Assembly (NCBI GenBank): GCA_965153455.1
Contig: OZ234496.1
Coordinates: forward strand, 20,948,304 to 21,012,303
Length of the DNA stretch: 64,000 nt
DNA from: Sphagnum compactum
Taxonomy: Eukaryota > Bryophyta > Sphagnopsida > Sphagnales
Direction: 5' to 3'
The translations under genes and the position numbers were made by a program. The notes beneath the pieces were generated by a model that did no database searches, was not told the origin of the DNA, and saw only the letters and a list, made by a program, of their open reading frames with translations. Positions within the stretch are counted from its first letter, which is position 1; every line of letters starts with the position of its first letter. Below are positions 49,985 to 61,621 of this stretch, piece after piece.

Positions 49985-50410
49985 TTAATGAGGAGATGCA
50001 ACATGCACCTGAGAGGTCTAGAATTTTTTTCTATGGGAAGGGGGTGGGGGATGTTAGGTTTCTCTTCTTTATTTTGAATAAGGGGGGTTGTGAGTGTTTT
50101 CTTTTTTATTTTGGGTCATGGGTGGCATTTCTTATCATGACACACTTTTGTTTTGCTTTAGTTTGCAAGCTGGTTGTGAAGATCCAAAGTAGTTTTATTC
50201 TTTTCACTTACATGGGTGAATCACATGGACAGAACATGTTTTTGATTGAGGCAAACTTTTGCTTTTTATTTAGTTTGCAAGGTGGTTTTGGAGGTCCAAA
50301 AGGAGTTTTCTTGGTTCACCATGTGGACAGAACACTAAAGGTAAATTTTTGTTTTGGTTTAGTTTGCAAAGTGGTTGTGGAGGTCCAAAGAAGTTCTATT
50401 CTTTTCACTT
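49985..50410 (+). repeat. Inverted repeat with three ~100-bp units
   Basis: agtttgcaag/agtttgcaaa starts units at 50160, 50272 and 50361, each continuing into ggtggtt(t/g)(t/g)g(g/a)agg-tccaaa. It pairs in inverted orientation with 44430-44810. The 211-aa open frame through it (49996-50631) is rich in Phe and Leu with no domain and is broken in the partner copy, so no gene is called. Confidence 0.7.
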
Positions 50411-51700
50411 ACATCATGGGTGTGCAACATGTACAAAAACCTAGAGAATTTTTTTGGTTTCTAATTTTATTAACCTTTTTCATGATTTCATTCCTTTCTT
50501 TTCATGTCATTTTGGTTTTTTTTCCTCTTATCACTTCTTCCTTGTGTTATGGAGAGACAAAAAGTTTTAGAAAGTTTGAGTTTTTTCACTTAGATCAGTG
50601 CCAATTAGTGGGTTATGTGAACAATTTCTAGGTTAGGAGTGTGTCAATGTGTAAATAGTGAATTTTTTTGTTTTGGGCGATGAACCAATCAGAGAGGTCT
50701 ATCACCAAAAGGAAAAAAATGCCAAGGTTGTCCCCCCAAACTAACTAATACAAAATCACGTTATTTTTTTGTTGACAGGTGAACTAAAGTTGGGTTGGAC
50801 TTGGAATAGTGCATTGAGGATATTTTGGTATGGCCCGGCCAATATTTTAGTTTAGTTTTCCTTTCATTGAAATTTGAAAGAAACTCCAACTTGATTGAGA
50901 TTATGTAGTTTTCAACCCAGTCCTTCCCCCAGGTTCATCTTTCTATGGGCACATAAAAATACATATTGGCATCTCCGGCTGTCCATCCAAGTCATGCATT
51001 GCAAGAAGTAAGTTAGATGTTTGTCCTCCAAAGAAAGGAATTATTCCACAACTTTTTTTGGGGCTCATTCTTGCAGCTAGCTTCCCTTTTTCTTTTTATT
51101 CTTTCCTTTTTTTCAATTTTGCAATGGGAAGTGCAAACCAACTTCCTAGTTCTAATCATCTGTAGGAAGATTCAACCAAATTTGGCTATAAATCTAAAAT
51201 AAACATGAAAGTGAAAACTTTTAAACATCCTTCTACATTATTGGCTTCCTGCTGGAATCTAATACATAAATCTTGCACTTTGTTTTGGTTATTTTATTGG
51301 AATTTTAATTTCTGACTATTGAAAAACCCCCCAAATATCATCTTTTTGGCATTCTCAATTTTTAACTTTGCCAGGAAAATCAACACTCCCCGTTGTCTGC
51401 ATCAAGGTGCCACAATCTACTAAAATTTTGTTAGTGAATATATTGCACTAATTTTAATAATTGATGGAATAATCATGGTCATTTTCATAATGTATCTTGA
51501 ATGGATAGATGCACCCCAATCAATGGAAAGTGTCTACAAGAAAACTGCCTTATATCAAAATCAGGCTAATTTCTCTTGGATGAGGAGGAGGATACTTTTC
51601 CAGGACATGAAAACAACAACAAAATGTTTGAAAAAATTCATTTCTAATTCTTCTACATTGAGAAATAAAGAGAGAATCACTGCCAGTTCTAGGAAATGGA
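50411..51700. other. Non-coding DNA with diverged dispersed repeat
   Basis: 51166-51370 resembles 45958-46135 and 13330-13510. No gene is recognised. Confidence 0.5.
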
Positions 51701-51709
51701 AACTAGGTG

Positions 51710-52990
51710 ATGCACCCCCAACTCCTTGAAGGACTCGAATGTGAGTCCAAATAGAAAACAACGGAAGAGGGAGGAATCGAGGCACACTCCCTAGCTCACA
51801 ACACTTTGAATGGTAGAGGGGCATGTTGGAGCTCCGGGATGGGACTAGGAAGAATTGACAAGCTTCACTCATTCACACAGGCCTGCACACAACCCACACA
51901 AAGTGGTTAATGCATAGTTGGAGCACCTTTAGTGCTAAGACGAGCCACGGGCAACACGGACACACTAGACTCACCACGGCCCGGACTTGGGGCAAGCCAT
52001 CACCTTCCCCTTATAGTATACTCTATGGCTGGCCACAAAGCCTACATCCAAATGGCTCTTCTCTCCCGGGCCTCTCGAGTGGGAGTCCTGAAATCGCGCC
52101 GGTTGGGACTTTCGCAACTTTGGAACCCCATAACTTTGCAAGTAGACCTCGAATCGCAATGCGATCTAAAGCAAAGTTGTAGTTCTCGTCGAGAGCTTTC
52201 CATCCGTATGTCGCACGCCCCCTGCAGCCAAGTAAATCGGGTAGATTTTTGACTTTTTCTGGTCGAGAGTCAAACTGGCAGTTTGACTCGCGGCCCTTCT
52301 TTTGGCCATAACTTGTGTTTCGGATGTCCATTTTAGACATCTAAGTTCCAAGAGCTTTCCAATGATATAAAGAACGCCACAAGCCATTGCATTTTGACCC
52401 CTGAAATCGCTCTCTAAAATTTCGGGAGTCTACCAGGACTCCATCTCCCAAAGTGGGAGTTGCCTTGGGAGTGTGAGGGTTCACTCCCTCATATTCCCTC
52501 ACACTTTCTTACACTCCCGGGAGTATGTGATGTGACTCCCAGGCTTCTTCTTGGCCCGTAACCTTGTAACCCCTTTGCCTTGGTCGCGAGCCCAAAGTTA
52601 GGATTGCGACATTGGGGTCCAAAAGTTGTAGGTACAATACTCTGGACTCTACCAAGAATTAAACGTTTTCCGCCAATTGGGAAAGACGTTAGCTCGTTGG
52701 GTGCTGGGAAGGTCCTTCATCCGTCCTCCCAGCCTTTACAGCTTACGGGGTATGTACTAAGTCAATCTTGAATATCCTTACTGATGGATACAAATGAGAA
52801 ATAAAGAGAGCGTCCTCACAAGTTTTTGGACCCAAATACTGCGGTCCAAAAGCAGTGTTATGTGGATCAATGCATGCAATTATTACAAAGCTTACTACAA
52901 GGGGGGGAGAGATGCTAACTCATCAGTTGCTACTGGGAAGGTGTCCACCATTTATCCCTTCCAATGTTCATCCCTTCTAGGGTATTGATT
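51710..52990. repeat. GC-rich LTR-like sequence
   Basis: This stretch stands out from its surroundings by its GC content. It has a TATA-like cttatagtatac (about 52011), lines such as gagctttccatccgtatgtc and ggccataacttgtgtttcgg of a kind common in plant LTRs, clustered gggagt/actccc words (52425-52545) and an aataaa near 52799. These suggest an LTR, but terminal TG/CA ends, a target duplication and a second LTR were not found. 52616 onward and 52843 onward (ggtccaaaag, then gctgggaaggt or actgggaaggt) form a diverged tandem duplication of about 227 bp. Confidence 0.45.
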
Positions 52991-53985
52991 GGTCCTTACC
53001 CTTAACACTACCAATCATAGATGAGAGATATCCCATGGCATCAACTATCTTCCATCTTGCATTCCAGATTTTGAACTTCCATTAGCTTGTGCTGTGAAGA
53101 TTCTTTTATTTTTCTTGGCTTTGAAGAGCTTTGCGTTTTACTCTTTCAAAAAACTATTGCCTTGGGATTTCTTATTTACATTCCATGACTGAGTCAAACT
53201 CTACATTCAATTCATAGGAACATATCTCCTAGATTTCGTTGTAGCTTGCGCTCTTCCAAAACAGCTACAAGTTCAGATCACACATTGTGTACAACAATTG
53301 CGATTCTGCGATGGGAACCCCATGTGAGGAGGGGGAAGCAACCCCTTTTGCTAATCAAAAATCAAATAGTGCAACCCAAGGAGGAATTTCCAATGGAAAC
53401 TAACATCCCAATCTCCTAAAAATTCCCATGTGACACCAAACCTCAATGAATAAATCCTCAATCTGGGACTATTTGCTAGAGCCCCTAGATTTAGCATCTT
53501 TCCTATAACAGACCAAGTAGCTAAACCTAATTTCAGCAATAGAAATCCAAGCCCATTTAGGAATCTCCCTACTTGAATAGCAATCGCCTAAAACAAGCGC
53601 TCACTAGCAACCATCTCATAATATTCCTCCACCAGCTAATAATAATCATCCACCTGGTGATGATATATTAGACTCATTTTTCAACATGTTATTAGTGGAG
53701 AAGATAATACCCAACCATTGTCCCCTCCCTCACAAATCTCAACAGAATTGTCTTCATGTAAAAATAAATTAATAGCAAAAAGGTTCTCCAAGAACTAGAC
53801 CATGAAAATAGATTAAGAAACTCAAGTGATGATTGAAATTATTGAAAGCAAGTCTACCTCAAAGAAGTCTCAAAATAAACATCGAAAGCCTTGGTAACTA
53901 AACATAACCCCAAATTCCAATAACATATGAAGAAAGATTTAATTGCCATGAGTCCACCATTAGAAAGTTGTCATTAACTTTGAGT
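52991..53985. other. Spacer between LTR-like region and copia relic
   Basis: No gag, protease or integrase motif could be read. It may be decayed internal retrotransposon sequence. Confidence 0.4.
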
Positions 53986-53989
53986 TGTA

Positions 53990-54695
53990 ATATTTAGAGA
54001 AAAATTATACTTGGACTTTATGACTTTGCCAAAAGATCCAAAACCAGTCATTTCAAAATGGAGTTTCACAACTCAAATGCAATATAGATAAATACAAAGC
54101 TAGATTGGTTGCTAAGGGATACACACAAGTCTCAGGACTCGACTTTATAAATATGTTCCCTCTAATTTTAAAATTTAAGTTTCTCATAATTTTAATATCT
54201 TTGACTTCTCAATTTGTTTTGGAAATTTCAACAATTAAACATTAAAATTTCCTTTTAAAATGTTGTTTTAGATTAAAACATTTAATATATGACAATTCCT
54301 AAAGGATGTTTGACATCATCCTTAACAAACATAGTTTGTAAGTCATATAAATCCTTGTATGGGTTAAAACAATCACCTCTAGCTTGGTACCAATGACTTG
54401 TTATCCACTTTGTTCAACAAGGTTTTAGTCAAATAGAATCCAATGCCAATATATATGTCAAAAAAATATTGAAAGAGGTTTCATCCTTTTGGCAGTTTAT
54501 GATGTGAACAACGGCATTATTGTTGGCAATAATATGAAGGTGACATGTATGAAATTAAAGCAAATTTGAAAAAAGAATTTGAAATTATGAATGAAGGTGT
54601 TCTCCATAACATACTTGGTATCCAAGTCATCCAAGACCATGTGGATGCTTTTATATTCATCTATTAAGAAATATATTTATCTCTATGTTGAACAC
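53990..54695 (+). pseudogene. Ty1/copia reverse transcriptase relic
   Basis: The plus strand shows copia reverse transcriptase pieces in the right order but across frames: LPKDPKPVISKW (about 54025), IDKYKARLVAKGYTQ (about 54090), KSLYGLKQSPLAWYQ (about 54345), QGFSQIESNANIY, and LGIQVIQ (about 54615). The catalytic YVDD region reads YDVNN, and stops and frameshifts are frequent, so the enzyme is dead. It lies downstream of the LTR-like DNA in the same orientation and may have been part of one element. Confidence 0.82.
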
Positions 54696-55559
54696 TTTAC
54701 AATTAACAACTATAAACGTATAAGGGTGCAATTACAAAAATAGGAATCAAAATGAAGTGTAATCAATAATTAATTTTTCATGTTTTAGTATCAAAAAATT
54801 TAATAATCTTGCAAGTGATTCAAAAGCATTTATGACAATGTTTGTGATATATTATGAAAACATGTGATATGATTTGGAATGGGCAAGTGATGACAACATT
54901 ACATAATTTCATTTGCGTAGATTATTTAATAATGTGATTGACATTAAGTGATGTCAACAATAAGTGATCTATCATGACACAATGTGTTTGTTTGGACATA
55001 AATGTAGCCTAATGTCACATTACGATAACGTCAACTTAAGTCAAAGCCCATATCGAGGAACCCAAAGTCAAGATTGTCAAAACCAATGTGACATGCCATT
55101 TTTGGCTCGATCATTATGTCGGCATCAATTTGGACATATCAATTTTGATGTTGATCTCAACACCCAAGCCACCTTTGTTGCAATAAAAAAAATTAGAGTA
55201 GTTTTTACTCCTACAATTTATTAATAACTTGTACATTTATGTTTTAACTATAGTGTAAACCCTAATACATGGAAGTTCCAAAAAATAAGTTTTGTGATGT
55301 TAGAAATTGGAGATTCTGCATAAAATAGTCTGACAAGATTTGGCTACATAATATGTATGATTGGGTAAGAAAATGTTGAACATTCTGCAACTTTTCACCA
55401 AAAATTGATGTGTTTTACATTTTTCTACAAAATTTGGCAATTTGAATGTTGTTCTTTCAAAATCTAACAAATTTTGACAATTTTGTAAATTGTCATTTGT
55501 ACTGAAAGAAAAAATATCTTTTAATGTTTATCAAGTATTGAATATATTCATAGAATATG
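54696..55559. other. Intergenic DNA
   Basis: An 86-aa plus-strand open frame at 54964-55224 has no recognised domain. Nothing else is supported. Confidence 0.45.
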
Positions 55560-56060
55560 TTCACCCCTTTGTTGTTGCTACGTGGCATATTAATCTAATT
55601 TTGGAACAAATATATAAATACGTAGATAGGTGGATACATAACCATAGGTAGGTAAATAGCTAGGTAGGAATGTAACATACTAGAAAAATAGGTGAATTAA
55701 TTATTTAGAATGATTGTTTGAATTATGTAATAGAATTCGAACAATTATTTAGTTAGTTAATTTAGATAATTAATTATTGAAATACTTATTTTGATAATTA
55801 TTGATAAATAAATTAAAATTTAGTAATCATTCACCTGAATTTGAAAAAAATATCATCTAAATTATTTGAATTAATTCATTAAATTGAAATATTTAGTTAA
55901 TGAATTTTGATAATTAGTTGTTAAATAATTAATTATCCATTTTATTTACTTTTTGGAATAATTAACAAAAAATTTCTTAAAAAGAATTCAAATAAATAAA
56001 TTTTAATTCAGTTTATTTAATTAGTTCACAGTAATTAAGTATATTACATATTTCAGAAGC
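55560..56060. repeat. GGTAGGTA-cluster repeat, partial copy Z
   Basis: gtggcatattaatctaattt, aacaaatatat and ggtacataaccataggtagg-like lines match the middle of copy X (about 19547-19620), followed by the same sort of taattaat-rich tract. Confidence 0.6.
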
Positions 56061-57570
56061 CTTAATGATTTTATATTTCTACTTATAAATTTTTCTTTAA
56101 ATTGGATTTAGAATAAACTACTTTTTATTCTACTTTACCATGCTTTTGCTTGGTCACATGGTTTTAAGTTGTAGGATCAGATGAAGTTGCATTCATTGAA
56201 TTCTTGAAGACTTTCTTTCGTTTCTAAGTTGATAACCCCCTAATGGCCACCATGTCATATTTATAAATATAATACAGAAGTGCACAAGTGTTGTGTATAT
56301 ATGAATATATGTATATGTGTGTAGGGGTGTATGTATATGCATATACATGTATGTTTGTAGCATCTGCACCAATGCATTGAACGACAATATTTTTTATATA
56401 CAACAATAAAATGTTGGTTTCATGCAAAAAATTATTTCTACGTGCACATATTTGCACAAGATGTGGAGACTGGCAAAAGTCTTTACACAATCTAACCTCG
56501 ATTGGAGTTGTCACAATTGATTGATCATTAATATATGATTAACAATATTATTAAGTCATCATATAAATGGATCCAAATCATGTGAGTTAATAACTTACCA
56601 CGTTTCACAAGTTCACAATTCTAATTTTGTATTTATGAGTGGGGCTTGGGATAAGTAAATCAATAATAATGGAGTGGAAAATAAGGTGCACGCATAAATA
56701 CTCAGTATGGATGGAGTTGTTGTAAGTTGTACATTAACCCCTAAAAGCCATTGGGGGTACGATGTTTTTTTAGATGTGTTACGAAAAGATATTTTTCATA
56801 CCTTTTTTAAATGCATTTCCAAAGACAATTTATGAAGCATAACATATGAATGACATCCACATGGTTGAAAATTGAAACATAACTTTTTATTTTTGAAAAA
56901 TAAATTTAGAAGCCTTAAACTTCAGAAATCAATGATGAACACATATTTTGGTTTACGGTAAAGAAATAGAAGATGATTGGCTCAAATAAGTGCGACATAC
57001 AATAGTGAAAAGATGAAAAAAAGAAAAACACTTGAAGTGGACAAATTATCAAAATAACAAAATTTTCCAACCAAGGAAAATGTTTGGGGTCTTAACAGTT
57101 GAAGGGGTGCTAAAGAAAAACAGTGGTACTCTTTATTGATTTTCTTTTTGGAGGTAGTAGATAACTTTAGTAACTGCCTTTGAGAAAAAGCAGTATGAAA
57201 AATCATCTCTTTTAAAAGGGACATTTGTCACCCAATAAACAAGCAAGGTATGCCGTGTCTCTCCAAGTTTTTTTATCCAAATATCATGAGAAAATTCCAC
57301 TTTAAGAAATAGAGAGCTTTCATGGTTGATGCCAAATTTTTAGCACATAATAATTGTCTTCATTAGACACATGATGCCCAAAAAAGAATTTGAGTTTTAC
57401 TTTGTCTTCCACTGCTAATAGTTGATTGAAATTGTGAAAATGGATGAAAATGTCCACTTAGGCCTTTAGGGGTTAAGGACCACTTGATACAAATAAGTGA
57501 GGCCCATGACCGTGAAAATTCTTAATAAAATTCTTAATAGCCCTCGAAACGCTTTGAAAGGAAATTATAT
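56061..57570. other. AT-rich intergenic DNA with a TG/TA microsatellite
   Basis: 56296-56355 is an alternating tatatg/tgtgta/catatg stretch. No gene is recognised; minus-strand frames over it are an effect of the simple repeat. Confidence 0.55.
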
Positions 57571-57589
57571 TATCCGTAAGCACTGCTGT

Positions 57590-57830
57590 CGGTTTCACCG
57601 TGTGGTCAGAGGGAACACCTTATAAGCATGATTTAAGTACCTCCGCTAAGAGCGGAGGAACCTTTCAGATTTAGAATGTTTGGTAGCTGTGCTTTACACA
57701 TGGTAAAGCTTTAGGGGGAGGGCATTCTCAAAATCAGTGCCCAACTCAGCTTAGTCACTTATTCTGAGAATGCCCTCCCCCTACTGCTTGACCTAACACA
57801 ATTTTGTGTGGGGTTGGGTTGTCAAGTGGT
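57590..57830. other. Cluster of hairpins (possible structured RNA or foldback element)
   Basis: Successive perfect or near-perfect stems: cctccgct/agcggagg with a 3-base loop (57640-57658); gctttac/gtaaagc with a 5-base loop (57690-57709); a stem of 19 perfect pairs extended to about 28 with two mismatches, agggggagggcattctca against tgagaatgccctccccct (57712-57739 with 57756-57783, 16-base loop); and cttgac/gtcaag enclosing acacaa/ttgtgt (57787-57826). Gene-poor AT-rich DNA surrounds it. The function is unknown. Confidence 0.6.
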
Positions 57831-58189
57831 GTATATGGACTTTATCACTACCAAGTTAGCATAAAGTCCAATGGAAAGTTGTCCAAATTCCCTCATTTTT
57901 GTGATTAAAATTTTTATTACCCTTTTTGGATAACCAATTAGAGCCATGTGGGCACATGGTGTAATGAATTTTGTGCAGAATTCACTCTATTTAACCAGCC
58001 CTAGCATAAAGCCTGTTCAAAGCCAGGATGGGCTTCACATGAAGTCTTCTACACCACAAACCATTTTCCATTTTTAGCCAAGAAGGATTCCAGGGGAACT
58101 TTTCATCCGTGTGCATTTCTTTGGTCTTTCGAGGATGCACCTTTTGATGTCGAAGTGAACTAGTGCCACTATGGCTATCCCTCCGATCA
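57831..58189. other. Spacer before the NLR-B duplication edge
   Basis: Includes 58065-58189, the partner of the repeat at 26850-26990. No gene. Confidence 0.5.
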
Positions 58190-58480
58190 AGGCTTTAGAA
58201 TTTTCTATTTTGAAGAAACTTAATCATAATTACCGTTAAATTTCATGTTTTTTTAAAAATAAATCTAAACAAGAAAATAAAATTTGTGATATTTCAAAAT
58301 AGGCCCCGTGATTTTTACTATAAAATAGCTACAACTATTCTTCCTTTTCCCAAAAAAGTGTCCAAGAATGAAATTTTTTTTCAAGAAGTTTCATATTTAA
58401 GTAGTCGTAGGTTACATCATCATAATTCAAAACCAACAAGAATTCAACGTTCAAATTTGCAATGTTCCATGATCAATTTA

Positions 58481-61400
58481 CTATTCTAAATGCCTCCTGC
58501 GTCCAGAACCATCTACTAATAATAATTCCTTTGAAGTAAATTTCCCCGAAAGCCATGTGTTTTTGAACTTCTCGCACAAGTCATCAAATCTACACTCCCA
58601 AATATACACAACCTTAAGGTTTTTGAGATTCTTCAAAGTATCAGGCAAGCTCTTAATATTTGGGCAGTTTAAATTCAATATTTGCAACTTCGGCATAGCA
58701 CCATCTTCCACCTTCTGGAACTGAATTAATCCAGAATTAGAACAATCCAGTTTTTTCAAACTTGGAAAGGCATCTGATGATGTGAAAGTATCTGGGAGCT
58801 TCTTGATTGATGTACAGATGCTAATGCTTAAAGTTGACAACATTTTCAGAGTGTTCAATGCTGGAAGACTTTCCAAGGAGGACATGCGAATCAATGTGAG
58901 CACCTTGAGTTTTGAAAACAACGTGATGACTGATGGTAGAATTTTGATCCGTTCACAACAAACTAATCTAAATTCTTCAAGATACTCCATTGATTGGATG
59001 GCATCTGGCAACGTTTCTAATTTTTTAAAGTCTCGCATGAAAAATGACTTTAATTGCACCAACTTTGATACCAACTTTGATAGTTGGTCACATAGCTCCA
59101 ATGTCTCACAAGTATTTTCAGATATGTGGAGTTCTGTAAGAGTAGTCAATTTGCAAATATAAGGTGCAAATGCTTGGCCACGTAACTGCATACTTCGATT
59201 ACCCCAAGTCCCATTAGGAGATGAATCTGATAGGTTGAGGTATTGAAGGGATCTTAGGTTACCTACTGTAGAAGGGTGGTACTTGAGATCACGACTCGAT
59301 GCAAGGTTAAGATGGACCAATTGTGTAAGTTCCCCAACCTCTTTGGGCAAAAATTGCAATTTGTCACACCAACCAAGATCAAGATGGGTTAATTGTGTGA
59401 GTTTCCCAATCTCTTTCGGCAAAAATTTCAACTCGAAACAACCTCCAAGGTCAAGATGGGTTAATTGCCTGAGATTGCCAATCGCTTTTGGCAAAGATTT
59501 CAACATTTCACATGCTGCAAGGTTAAGATGGGTTAAGTACCTAAGATTCCCAATCTCTCTAGGCAAAGCTTTTAGCGCGCATCCACTCAAATCCAAAAGC
59601 TTGAGATTTTCAATGCCCTTCAAGAATCGTTTTGGCATAACCTTCAACTCCACATTGATAGCAAGAAGTAAAACCTCCAATTTGGGTGCAGAGAAAATCA
59701 CATCATTGAGTGTGGTCAAGTCATTCCACATAAGTGAAAGGTTGCGAACTGCATAAAGTTGACTCTCGAATGTCCGGATCCATTCTCTAGGAAATTCCAC
59801 CAACTCTTTGCCTGGTCGATAGAGACAAGTTATTGGATTCTCCCCTTCTATTATGTGAAGAGCCAAATCTCTCATCACGTCATGTACTTTGTATGCAAAT
59901 GAATCATGATAAGAATTCTGGCTGTGGGCGAGTTCAATCAATGAACGCGCTACCAACAACCCCACCAAATAGTATGCAAACCGTGTAGAATCATCCCCAA
60001 ACATTTTTGTGCCATCGTCCAACAACCTTTGTCCTTTCCACAATATAATCAACTCTTCCATCTCCACAACACGATCTTCAGGAAATGCAGCAAAACCAAG
60101 AAAACACTCCTTGCATACGCGATTGTCATTATCCAAATTGTCATAGCTGAGTTTGAGACGACCAAACAATTTTTCTTCCTCCTGCTGCTCCGGTAACTTG
60201 CGTGACTCCCGTAAACAATTCAGTTGCAATTCCCATTCTTCACACGTGGTCTTCCCGAGCATTAATCCACCGATGACCTTCAGCGCCAAAGGAAGACCTT
60301 TACACTCGTCAGCAACCAACTCAGCCACTCCTTGTAGTTCACAAGGAATGTTTGAAATTCCCATAGAGAATGCATGGACACAAAATAACTTCCAACTATC
60401 CTCCTGTGAAAGGACACCTACGTGCACTTCATCTTCGTCTATCACTCCAGCTTTCTTCAACACAAGCTGGTTTCTAGTGGTCACCAATGTGACACTGCCT
60501 CGGCCCTTCGCCAGGTCAAGTTGCTCCAAAACTCCTTTGCTCCAAACATCATCTAGAACAAGGAACACCCTCCTCCTCAAAAACTCGTTGTAGAGCCTGG
60601 TCCTGTACTCTTCCAGTTGTGCAAAACTCATTGGCATAAGACCCAACTGCCTACAGAAGCTGTCATACAGTCCCTTGATGTTGGGAGTTTGGCTCACCGT
60701 AAGCCAAATCAACTTGCCTCCTTTAAAGTGCTCACGCACCTCCCTACTATTGTAGGCAATTTGGGCAAGAAGCGTCTTTCCCGCACCACCCATGCCCCAA
60801 ACACCAACACATCGAGGTTTGGCATCAGTGCTACTGGAAGTTATGGATTGTTGCAATCTCATAGTAAAATTGTCCAAACCGAACACAAGTTGTGGCACTT
60901 CTTGGAGGTCTGTCAGTTTGTGCGCATCTTCATTCACTATTAGCTCCCGTCGGCAAGATGATGACGTAGATGCCTCTTTGTCCACCCTTGACATATTTTC
61001 ACTAGGTCCAAGTGACAAATATTGCAAGAGATTGTGCAATGCAGATTTTATTGCACTGGTAATACCTTGAGCACTACTTGGTGTCCAGTACTCTTGAAGA
61101 GATTCTTGTGCCACAGTCGCGAATTCAATTCGCTGTGCAGTAGCACCGAGGTCATATATCATCTGATGAATCTCCTGCATCATCTTCTCCGTTCTTTGGG
61201 CTTGTGAGGATTCCGACAACGTCACAACCAACCCCACTAAACCTGCTTGCTGTAAGAGCTTCTTCACACTCTCTGTCACGACTACGATTCTCTTCCCTGT
61301 ATTGTATCTGGACCAAGGATTGAGGTCCGGCTGTTTCTCGATGCAATTGTTCACTTCCAGCTCTGCTCTCTCCAATGTGCCTTCTAATTGACGCAACCAT

Positions 61401-61621
61401 TCACGCACTGCACTCCGAGGGCTCTTAAAAGCGTTGTCAAAATTGCTTTGCGAGATTTCGCGGACAGCATGGTCCACAATGGGCTGCAACTCCTTAAGAA
61501 GGGCATGAAGAACCTTGCAGCACTCGTTGCAACTTATGGCAATTTTTGTCGCCGCCATCACTTGCTCCAACAGCTTTGAAGCCACCGTGCCGGCAATGGA
61601 AATGGCCATGGGCTCTACCAT
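58481..61621 (-). CDS. RPW8-like CC-NBS-LRR immune receptor (NLR-B)
   Basis: Paralogue of NLR-A, 1046 aa from the ATG at 61619-61621 (A at -3, G at +4); the open frame upstream to 61642 begins with TTG and is not used. Numbered on the longer frame: RPW8-like coiled coil about 20-150, P-loop GMGGAGKT (283-290), kinase-2 LVLDDVW (361-367), GLPLA (449-453), RNBS-D with the usual FPED (520-523), VHD (586-588), then LRRs from about 620 to 1025. Three extra residues lie just before the VHD region (AHSQNSYHD), and the C-terminus is longer than in NLR-A, ending GSGRRRHLE. All NB-ARC motifs are intact, so it is likely a working nucleotide switch. The role is predicted from family knowledge: cytosolic or membrane-associated immune signalling. 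An ADR1/NRG1-type helper role is possible but unproven. Confidence 0.94.
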   Translation of the reverse strand: MVEPMAISIAGTVASKLLEQVMAATKIAISCNECCKVLHALLKELQPIVDHAVREISQSNFDNAFKSPRSAVREWLRQLEGTLERAELEVNNCIEKQPDLNPWSRYNTGKRIVVVTESVKKLLQQAGLVGLVVTLSESSQAQRTEKMMQEIHQMIYDLGATAQRIEFATVAQESLQEYWTPSSAQGITSAIKSALHNLLQYLSLGPSENMSRVDKEASTSSSCRRELIVNEDAHKLTDLQEVPQLVFGLDNFTMRLQQSITSSSTDAKPRCVGVWGMGGAGKTLLAQIAYNSREVREHFKGGKLIWLTVSQTPNIKGLYDSFCRQLGLMPMSFAQLEEYRTRLYNEFLRRRVFLVLDDVWSKGVLEQLDLAKGRGSVTLVTTRNQLVLKKAGVIDEDEVHVGVLSQEDSWKLFCVHAFSMGISNIPCELQGVAELVADECKGLPLALKVIGGLMLGKTTCEEWELQLNCLRESRKLPEQQEEEKLFGRLKLSYDNLDNDNRVCKECFLGFAAFPEDRVVEMEELIILWKGQRLLDDGTKMFGDDSTRFAYYLVGLLVARSLIELAHSQNSYHDSFAYKVHDVMRDLALHIIEGENPITCLYRPGKELVEFPREWIRTFESQLYAVRNLSLMWNDLTTLNDVIFSAPKLEVLLLAINVELKVMPKRFLKGIENLKLLDLSGCALKALPREIGNLRYLTHLNLAACEMLKSLPKAIGNLRQLTHLDLGGCFELKFLPKEIGKLTQLTHLDLGWCDKLQFLPKEVGELTQLVHLNLASSRDLKYHPSTVGNLRSLQYLNLSDSSPNGTWGNRSMQLRGQAFAPYICKLTTLTELHISENTCETLELCDQLSKLVSKLVQLKSFFMRDFKKLETLPDAIQSMEYLEEFRLVCCERIKILPSVITLFSKLKVLTLIRMSSLESLPALNTLKMLSTLSISICTSIKKLPDTFTSSDAFPSLKKLDCSNSGLIQFQKVEDGAMPKLQILNLNCPNIKSLPDTLKNLKNLKVVYIWECRFDDLCEKFKNTWLSGKFTSKELLLVDGSGRRRHLE

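Noticed and set aside
49996-50631. 211-aa open frame with hydrophobic segments
   Set aside because: T-rich DNA gives Phe/Leu runs that mimic membrane helices; the frame is not preserved in the inverted copy at 44.4-44.8 kb.
51932-52387. Several overlapping ~100-aa frames
   Set aside because: They overlap on both strands in a GC-rich LTR-like segment and show no domain.
51659-52811. LTR pair suggested by two copies of gagaaataaagagag
   Set aside because: Similarity does not extend beyond about 15 bases, so they are not the ends of two LTRs.
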